A DNA stretch of 10,278 bases, taken from the NCBI GenBank assembly GCA_012511005.1, contig JAAZGX010000223.1:1-10278 (forward strand), read 5' to 3'. The notes beneath the pieces were generated by a model. The model saw nothing but the letters and a program-made list of their open reading frames with translations. It ran no database searches and was not told the origin of the DNA. The position numbers were made by a program, and so were the translations under genes. The stretch comes from Clostridiales bacterium (GTDB lineage Bacteria; Bacillota; Clostridia; Oscillospirales; Acutalibacteraceae). Of this stretch, positions 5,857 to 10,278 are shown piece by piece. How positions within the stretch are numbered: the stretch's first letter is position 1; every line of letters begins with the position of its first letter.

Positions 5857-8171
5857 ATAAAGCAATATGCAGCAAATGCAAAAAACGACCTGCTGTAATT
5901 TTCGTTTCAAAAATTGAAGAGGGCAAAGCCACGCAAGAAGGCTATTGTATGAAATGCGCGTTGGATATGAACATTGGACCCATAAAGCAAATGATGGCAA
6001 ATATGGGTATTACGGAAGACGAAGTTGATGCCGTAAGCGAGCAGTTTACAGAAATGTTTGACGGTCTTGAGGGATTTCAGCCCGGCGGAGCGGGAACAAT
6101 GCCATTCTTAAACGCTCAAATGGGAAACCCTTCCGAAGAACAGGAATTAGAAGACGATGAAAGCGAAAATAAGAAAGGCAGAAGAAAAAAGAATAAAAAT
6201 AAAGATAAGAGAAAATTTTTAGGGCTGTACTGCACCGACCTTACAGCAAAGGCTAAAGACGGCAAAATAGATATGATAATAGGCAGGCAGCAAGAGATTT
6301 ATAGGGTAACTCAAATCCTTTGCCGCCGCACAAAAAATAATCCATGCCTAATAGGCGAGCCGGGCGTTGGCAAAACGGCTATTGCGGAAGGGCTTGCCAT
6401 TAAAATAGCGGCAGGCGAAGTTCCCGCGCGCCTTGCTGACAAGGAAATACATCTCCTTGACCTTACTGCGCTCGTTGCGGGCACACAGTTTCGGGGACAG
6501 TTTGAAAGCAGGATAAAAGGGCTTATTGACGAGGTAAAAGCAGAAGGAAACATCATTCTGTTTATAGACGAGGTTCACAATCTTGTCGGCACAGGTGACG
6601 CGGAAGGCTCAATGAATGCCGCAAATATCCTAAAACCGGCGCTCTCAAGAGGCGAGATACAAGTAATCGGAGCCACGACTTTTACTGAATACCGCAAGCA
6701 TATTGAAAAGGATGCCGCGTTAGAACGCCGTTTCCAGCCCGTAAAGGTTGAGGAGCCGTCTATTGCAGACTCGTATCAGATGCTTTTAGGTATTAAATAT
6801 TACTATGAGGACTATCACAAGGTTAAAATTAGTGACGCTCTCGTTTATAAAGCCGTTGTTTTTTCTGAAAGATATATAAACGACAGATTTTTACCCGATA
6901 AGGCTATTGACCTTCTTGACGAGGCTTGCACTTGCGCTAATCTTCGCAATAAATCTATAAGCGATTATGAGATACTGCTAAAAGAGCTTGAGGATTTGCA
7001 TTTGGATGAGGAAGAAATGATTGCAAGCACAGAGGAAATAGATTATGAGGAGCTTGCACGAATACGCTCTGTCATATTAAAGCTTCAAAATGAAGAAAAA
7101 GAGCTTAAAGAAAAGGCAGACGACAACGCCGTTACAGAAGAAGACCTTGCAAAAGTAATAAATCTTTGGACGGGCATACCTGCTCAAAAGGTTATGGAGG
7201 GCGACATTGGCAGACTAACAGACCTTGAAGAAAAGCTAAAAAGTAGAATAATAGGGCAGGATGAAGCGGTTGAAGCCGTATCTGCCGCAATACGAAGAAG
7301 CCGCGTTCAGATTTCGCCGCAAAGGCGCCCCGCATCATTTATATTTATAGGTCCTACGGGTGTTGGCAAAACAGAGCTTGTAAAACAGCTTGCGGCAGAG
7401 CTTTTTGACACTCCGGAAACTCTCATAAGGCTTGATATGTCAGAGTTTATGGAAAAGCACAGCGTATCAAGACTTATAGGCTCGCCTCCCGGCTATGTAG
7501 GATATGACGAGGCGGGACAGCTTACTGAAAAAGTCAGAAGAAAGCCATATTCCGTTATACTTTTTGACGAAATCGAAAAAGCGCACCCCGATGTTATGAA
7601 TATCCTCTTACAAATTCTTGACGAAGGCAAAACGAGTGACGCCCAAGGCAGAACGGTTAGCTTTGAAAGCTGTGTTATAATTATGACCTCAAACGCCGGC
7701 AGTGAAAACAAGGAAAGCGCTTTAGGCTTTAACAAACTAAAATCGGACGCTACAAAAGACAGAATGATGAAAGCCTTAAAAGACTTTTTACGCCCCGAAT
7801 TTTTAGGCAGAGTAGATGAAATCGTCGTATTTAATGATTTGGCGCTTCCCGAATATGAAAAAATAGCGGAAATTCTTATAAACGAATTAAAAGAGCCGCT
7901 TCACGAAAAAGGGATAACATTAGAGGTAGGCGAGGGCGTCGCAAAGCTTATAGCAGCTCAAAGCGACGACGGTGTACGCGGAGCAAGGGAGCTAAGACGA
8001 ACACTTCGAAAAGAGGTAGAGGACCAAATAGCAAACATCATCATAGCAAGTGCCGACAGCCCCGTAGAAGTTATAACCCTTACTGCTGACACGGATAAAA
8101 TAAAAGTAGCTGGATTTAAGGGCGGCAAAATGATTTTAGACTTGACATCGGTAACAGGCACAAAGAAATAA
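5853..8171 (+). CDS. clpE: ClpE-type Clp protease ATPase with N-terminal zinc ribbon
   Basis: This 772-residue Hsp100 ATPase should unfold proteins and feed them to ClpP. It lacks the usual Clp N-domain repeats. It starts with a McsA/ClpE-like zinc ribbon (C6-x2-C9 and C32-x2-C35), then a linker that is acidic (97-106) and strongly basic (107-121). AAA module 1 has Walker A 168-175, Walker B 235-240 and arginine fingers R292/R293. The middle region at about 396-419 resembles a UVR motif, as in ClpE and ClpC. AAA module 2 has Walker A 500-507, Walker B 568-573, sensor N614, arginine finger R653 and sensor-2 GAR (710-712). LGF at 624-626 matches the ClpP-docking tripeptide. B. subtilis ClpE is about 700 residues; the extra length here lies mainly in the linker. 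Its start overlaps the pgsA stop as ATGA, with GGAG 7 bases upstream. No CtsR operator precedes it. Confidence 0.88.
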   Translation: MNKAICSKCKKRPAVIFVSKIEEGKATQEGYCMKCALDMNIGPIKQMMANMGITEDEVDAVSEQFTEMFDGLEGFQPGGAGTMPFLNAQMGNPSEEQELEDDESENKKGRRKKNKNKDKRKFLGLYCTDLTAKAKDGKIDMIIGRQQEIYRVTQILCRRTKNNPCLIGEPGVGKTAIAEGLAIKIAAGEVPARLADKEIHLLDLTALVAGTQFRGQFESRIKGLIDEVKAEGNIILFIDEVHNLVGTGDAEGSMNAANILKPALSRGEIQVIGATTFTEYRKHIEKDAALERRFQPVKVEEPSIADSYQMLLGIKYYYEDYHKVKISDALVYKAVVFSERYINDRFLPDKAIDLLDEACTCANLRNKSISDYEILLKELEDLHLDEEEMIASTEEIDYEELARIRSVILKLQNEEKELKEKADDNAVTEEDLAKVINLWTGIPAQKVMEGDIGRLTDLEEKLKSRIIGQDEAVEAVSAAIRRSRVQISPQRRPASFIFIGPTGVGKTELVKQLAAELFDTPETLIRLDMSEFMEKHSVSRLIGSPPGYVGYDEAGQLTEKVRRKPYSVILFDEIEKAHPDVMNILLQILDEGKTSDAQGRTVSFESCVIIMTSNAGSENKESALGFNKLKSDATKDRMMKALKDFLRPEFLGRVDEIVVFNDLALPEYEKIAEILINELKEPLHEKGITLEVGEGVAKLIAAQSDDGVRGARELRRTLRKEVEDQIANIIIASADSPVEVITLTADTDKIKVAGFKGGKMILDLTSVTGTKK

Positions 8172-8224
8172 AAATAAAAAGGCTGTATCAAAACACAAAT
8201 TGCATAAGATACAGCCCATTTTTT
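8170..8224. terminator. Bidirectional intrinsic terminator between convergent genes
   Basis: GGCTGTATC (8181-8189) pairs perfectly with GATACAGCC (8208-8216), leaving an 18-base AT-rich loop. On the plus strand the stem is followed by CA and six T's (8219-8224). On the minus strand it is followed by the complement of the A-rich stretch 8170-8180, giving T5-A-T5. It lies immediately after the clpE-like stop codon and 23 bases beyond the stop of the minus-strand gene, so it can end transcription from both sides. The loop is longer than in most intrinsic terminators. Confidence 0.85.
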
Positions 8225-8247
8225 ATATAATGTACGGAAATAAAGCC

Positions 8248-9156
8248 TTATAAATTGTGAGCATCAATGAACTTTTTCGCTATTCTGTACATAAGTTTTT
8301 GACTTTCATTTACGCATTCTTTACCAAGTTTATAGCAAAGACTATCTGCTTCCAAACTGAAAACACCTTTGTAACCCACCTCTTTTAACGCTTCACAAAC
8401 ATCGTCAAAATCAATGTTGCCAAATCCGGGCGGCATATGTAAATCGTGTACCTCATCAGTATCTTGAACATGGAGCGTTTTAAGCCTGTCACCAAGAATT
8501 TTAATCATATCCGCAGCATTAATAGTCTCATACCCGTTATAATGTAAAAGATTTGAGTGACCGATATCAAGGCATGCACAATACCTATTGCTGTTTGTAA
8601 GGCTGTTAAGCGTATCTATATAGTCAACCATTTCCTCTGCCGTAGAGCATGTGGTAGGGCAAATAAGCCCCGTATAACTGTCCCTTGAAAACATATTTTC
8701 AATACAGCAGTAAACATCGTGTTTTTCAAGGTACTCATATAAATGCAAATACCTTTCCATATTAATTTGCTTCGTTTCTTCCTTATAGCGGTCATACTTG
8801 CGCTTTTTCGGCACAGCGGGGTGTATTATTGCGTATTTGCTGCCGAGTAAGGATGTAGCATAAATACTTTTAGCCTGTACTTCAAGTATTTCTTCGTCCC
8901 TTTTAATGTCTTCTACATATGTAGGAAAAGGCGTATGTGTTTGTCCTACAATAAGCCCATTTTTACTTATAGTTTCTGCGATACCCTTAAAATACTTCTT
9001 AAATTCTTCGTCAGGTAAATTAAAAGGCTCTTCATCTAATGAGTAATTAAACATACTAAAGTCAAGCGAGTTAAAACCGGCCCCTGCGATAATTTCCAAC
9101 CCTTTTTCCATTCCAAAATGCTTAACCGCATAATCGGTAATAGTTCCAATTAACAT
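8248..9156 (-). CDS. Xylose isomerase-like TIM-barrel protein (sugar phosphate isomerase/epimerase, AP endonuclease family 2)
   Basis: The 302-residue protein is a metal-dependent TIM barrel of the AP2Ec superfamily, which contains sugar isomerases/epimerases, inosose dehydratase-type enzymes and endonuclease IV. Residues in the positions of the sugar-epimerase metal site are E153 (IEN), D197 (LDIGH), H229 (LHVQD) and E269 (LEAD). The segment HMPPGFGNIDF (240-250) is the usual phosphate/sugar loop before the last strands. H74, H112, H200, D238 and H240 are also present, which together reproduce the nine-ligand pattern of endonuclease IV (see findings). No signal peptide is seen, so it should be cytoplasmic. 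AGAGGAG (9164-9170) lies 7 bases before the start. It diverges from an alpha-mannosidase gene, which favours a carbohydrate role, but the substrate cannot be read from the sequence. Confidence 0.8.
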   Translation of the reverse strand: MLIGTITDYAVKHFGMEKGLEIIAGAGFNSLDFSMFNYSLDEEPFNLPDEEFKKYFKGIAETISKNGLIVGQTHTPFPTYVEDIKRDEEILEVQAKSIYATSLLGSKYAIIHPAVPKKRKYDRYKEETKQINMERYLHLYEYLEKHDVYCCIENMFSRDSYTGLICPTTCSTAEEMVDYIDTLNSLTNSNRYCACLDIGHSNLLHYNGYETINAADMIKILGDRLKTLHVQDTDEVHDLHMPPGFGNIDFDDVCEALKEVGYKGVFSLEADSLCYKLGKECVNESQKLMYRIAKKFIDAHNL

Positions 9157-9185
9157 AAAAACACTCCTCTCTGATGCTTAAACAC

Positions 9186-9213
9186 ATTTTACCACAGTTT
9201 TATTATGTGTCAA
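9186..9213 (-). promoter_or_regulatory. Sigma-A promoter of the TIM-barrel gene
   Basis: Read on the minus strand, TTGACA (9213-9208) and TAAAAT (9191-9186) are separated by 16 bp. The TG of an extended -10 (TGG directly before TAAAAT) is present. The predicted transcript starts near 9179, giving a leader of about 23 bases with the AGAGGAG ribosome binding site. The -35 box is overlapped by the inverted repeat at 9210-9226. Confidence 0.75.
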
Positions 9214-9226
9214 TATTTTGTATTGA
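9210..9226. repeat. Inverted repeat overlapping the minus-strand -35 box (possible operator)
   Basis: TCAATA (9210-9215) and TATTGA (9221-9226) form a perfect 6-bp inverted repeat around a 5-base spacer. It covers part of the TTGACA box of the minus-strand promoter, a typical position for a repressor site. AT-rich repeats of this length also arise by chance, so the operator role is only a suggestion. Confidence 0.4.
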
Positions 9227-9260
9227 TAAAAGATAATAATGCTCAAAACTATCTGATTAT

Positions 9261-9270
9261 ACAGTACTGT
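9261..9270. repeat. 10-bp perfect palindrome upstream of the mannosidase promoter (possible operator)
   Basis: ACAGTACTGT is its own reverse complement and has no spacer. It ends 16 bp before the -35 box of the plus-strand promoter, and a single ACAGT half-site recurs at 9194-9198 within the minus-strand promoter spacer. The position would suit an activator or a looping repressor. I do not recognise the motif as the site of a named regulator. Confidence 0.4.
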
Positions 9271-9286
9271 CGGTGTTTTTTGTTTA

Positions 9287-9315
9287 TTGACGGCAAATAT
9301 TTCATATGGTATACT
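9287..9315 (+). promoter_or_regulatory. Sigma-A promoter of the alpha-mannosidase gene
   Basis: TTGACG (9287-9292) and TATACT (9310-9315) are separated by the ideal 17 bp, and TGG directly precedes the -10, giving an extended -10 element. The predicted start site is near 9322, giving a leader of about 28 bases. Five of six bases match the -35 consensus and five of six the -10. This is a strong-looking promoter, so control by a regulator in the divergent region is plausible. Confidence 0.8.
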
Positions 9316-9349
9316 TTTTAAGATAAATGTAACAGGGGAAGGGCTTTTA

Positions 9350-10278
9350 ATGAAAGATAAAAAAAGGATTTTTACGATTGCCGCATCACATCTTGACACC
9401 TCTTGGCTTTGGACTCTTGAAACGACGATTGATGAGTACATACCGAATACGCTTTACAGAAATTTCAAGCTTTTTGACAAGTATCCCGAATACACATTTG
9501 GATTTGAAGGCTCGTATAGGTACGAGCTTATGGAGGAATATTATCCGGATGCATTTGAAAAACTTACGGAATATGTAAAAAAGGGCAGATGGCATCCCAT
9601 TGGCAGTTCATATGAAAACGGCGATGTAAATATGCCCTCTCCGGAGGCGCTTTTCCGCAATATCCTATACGGCAACACCTACTTCAAAGAAAAGTTCGGC
9701 AAAACGGCAAACGACATTTTTCTTCCCGACTGTTTCGGCTTTGGTTATGCTCTGCCGTCAATAGCCGCACATTCGGGGCTTAAAGGCTTTTCCACAGGTA
9801 AATTAGCTTGGGGCAGCGCCTACGGTCAACCGTTTGACATAGGCAAATGGTATGGGGTGGACGGCAGATATATTTACGCCAACATAAAGCCGTCATCATA
9901 CGCAAGAACGGTAAGAGATGTCCGAAAAGACAAGGCGGTATATCCAAAGCTAAAAGACAATGAAAAATACGGATTGCCCCTCACAGCAACATTTTACGGT
10001 ACAGGAGACAGAGGCGGCGCTCCCGCGGAAAACTCCGTAAAAGCTGTATGCGACTCTATAAGAGAGAACGCAAAAAAGGATGTTGATGTTCTGTCAGTTG
10101 CATCCACAGAGCTTTTTGATGCGATTGATGACTTGCCGGAGAGCATAAAAGACAATATGCCCATATGGGATAATGAATTGCCGCTCACAGACCACGGCGT
10201 GGGCAGCTATACATCCCGCACAGTTGGCACACGGTGGAATAATAACTGTGAGCGCCTTGCTGACAGTGCTGAAAGAGC
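9350..10278 (+). CDS. Glycoside hydrolase family 38 alpha-mannosidase, N-terminal part (runs off the window)
   Basis: An open frame of 309 codons begins at the ATG at 9350 and has no stop before the window ends, so only the catalytic N-terminal domain is seen; GH38 enzymes are usually 800-1,000 residues. The four zinc ligands of the family can be placed: H14 and D16 in SHLDTSWLWT, D127 in LPDCFGFG (also the catalytic nucleophile), and H282 in DHGVGSYTSR, which aligns with the HRGTYTS-type motif of bacterial members. There is no signal peptide, so the enzyme should be cytoplasmic and act on imported mannosides or glycan fragments. The purine-rich GGAAGGG at 9337-9343 precedes the start. The gene has its own promoter and diverges from the TIM-barrel gene. 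Linkage specificity (alpha-1,2, 1,3 or 1,6) cannot be inferred. Confidence 0.88.
   Translation, partial: MKDKKRIFTIAASHLDTSWLWTLETTIDEYIPNTLYRNFKLFDKYPEYTFGFEGSYRYELMEEYYPDAFEKLTEYVKKGRWHPIGSSYENGDVNMPSPEALFRNILYGNTYFKEKFGKTANDIFLPDCFGFGYALPSIAAHSGLKGFSTGKLAWGSAYGQPFDIGKWYGVDGRYIYANIKPSSYARTVRDVRKDKAVYPKLKDNEKYGLPLTATFYGTGDRGGAPAENSVKAVCDSIRENAKKDVDVLSVASTELFDAIDDLPESIKDNMPIWDNELPLTDHGVGSYTSRTVGTRWNNNCERLADSAER

Noticed and set aside
9378..9595. Short open frames on both strands near the window end
   Set aside because: They overlap the GH38 gene, whose catalytic motifs are clear in its own frame, so they are out-of-frame shadows.
1..10278. Mobile element, CRISPR array, phage, defence system or RNA gene
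   Set aside because: No transposase or integrase motif, regularly spaced repeats, tRNA-like cloverleaf or riboswitch-like leader was seen; the only intergenic regions over 50 bp are 8172-8247 and 9157-9349, and both are accounted for.

Overview
The window looks like a chromosomal segment from an AT-rich, low-GC Gram-positive anaerobe, most likely of class Clostridia. Three things point there: frequent ATA, AGA/AGG and TTA codons; strong AGGAGG-type ribosome binding sites; and the gene order ecfA1-ecfA2-ecfT-truA, which in Firmicutes usually follows the ribosomal protein operon. I cannot assign a genus from the sequence alone.

Region 1 (10-8171, + strand) is one dense run of eight co-directional genes with overlaps or gaps of at most about 41 bp. 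The first three encode the general energizing module of an ECF vitamin/metal importer: two ATPases and the transmembrane coupling protein, with no substrate-binding S component in the window. truA (tRNA pseudouridine synthase) follows. Where many relatives continue with rplM-rpsI, this genome has an envelope-flavoured set: a membrane-anchored predicted beta-propeller of unknown function (DUF5711-like), a CvpA-family membrane protein, the phosphatidylglycerophosphate synthase PgsA, and a ClpE-type Clp ATPase with an N-terminal zinc ribbon whose start codon overlaps the pgsA stop codon. A hairpin with T-tracts on both sides (8170-8224) ends the run.

Region 2 (8172-10278) is a separate carbohydrate-type locus. 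A xylose-isomerase-like/AP endonuclease family 2 TIM-barrel gene lies on the minus strand and shares the terminator. Diverging from it on the plus strand is the first 309 codons of a GH38 alpha-mannosidase that runs off the window edge. The 193-bp intergenic region carries two back-to-back promoters, both matching sigma-A consensus with extended -10 elements, plus two palindromic sequences that could be operators. The pair probably handles mannose-containing or related glycosides inside the cell.

I saw no mobile element, CRISPR array, tRNA, rRNA, riboswitch or obvious phage/defence system. Most of the window is conserved housekeeping sequence. The points worth a second look are the unknown propeller gene and its neighbours, the ClpE architecture, a perfect 12-bp inverted repeat inside truA, the endonuclease IV-like metal-ligand pattern in the TIM-barrel protein, and the palindromes between the divergent promoters.
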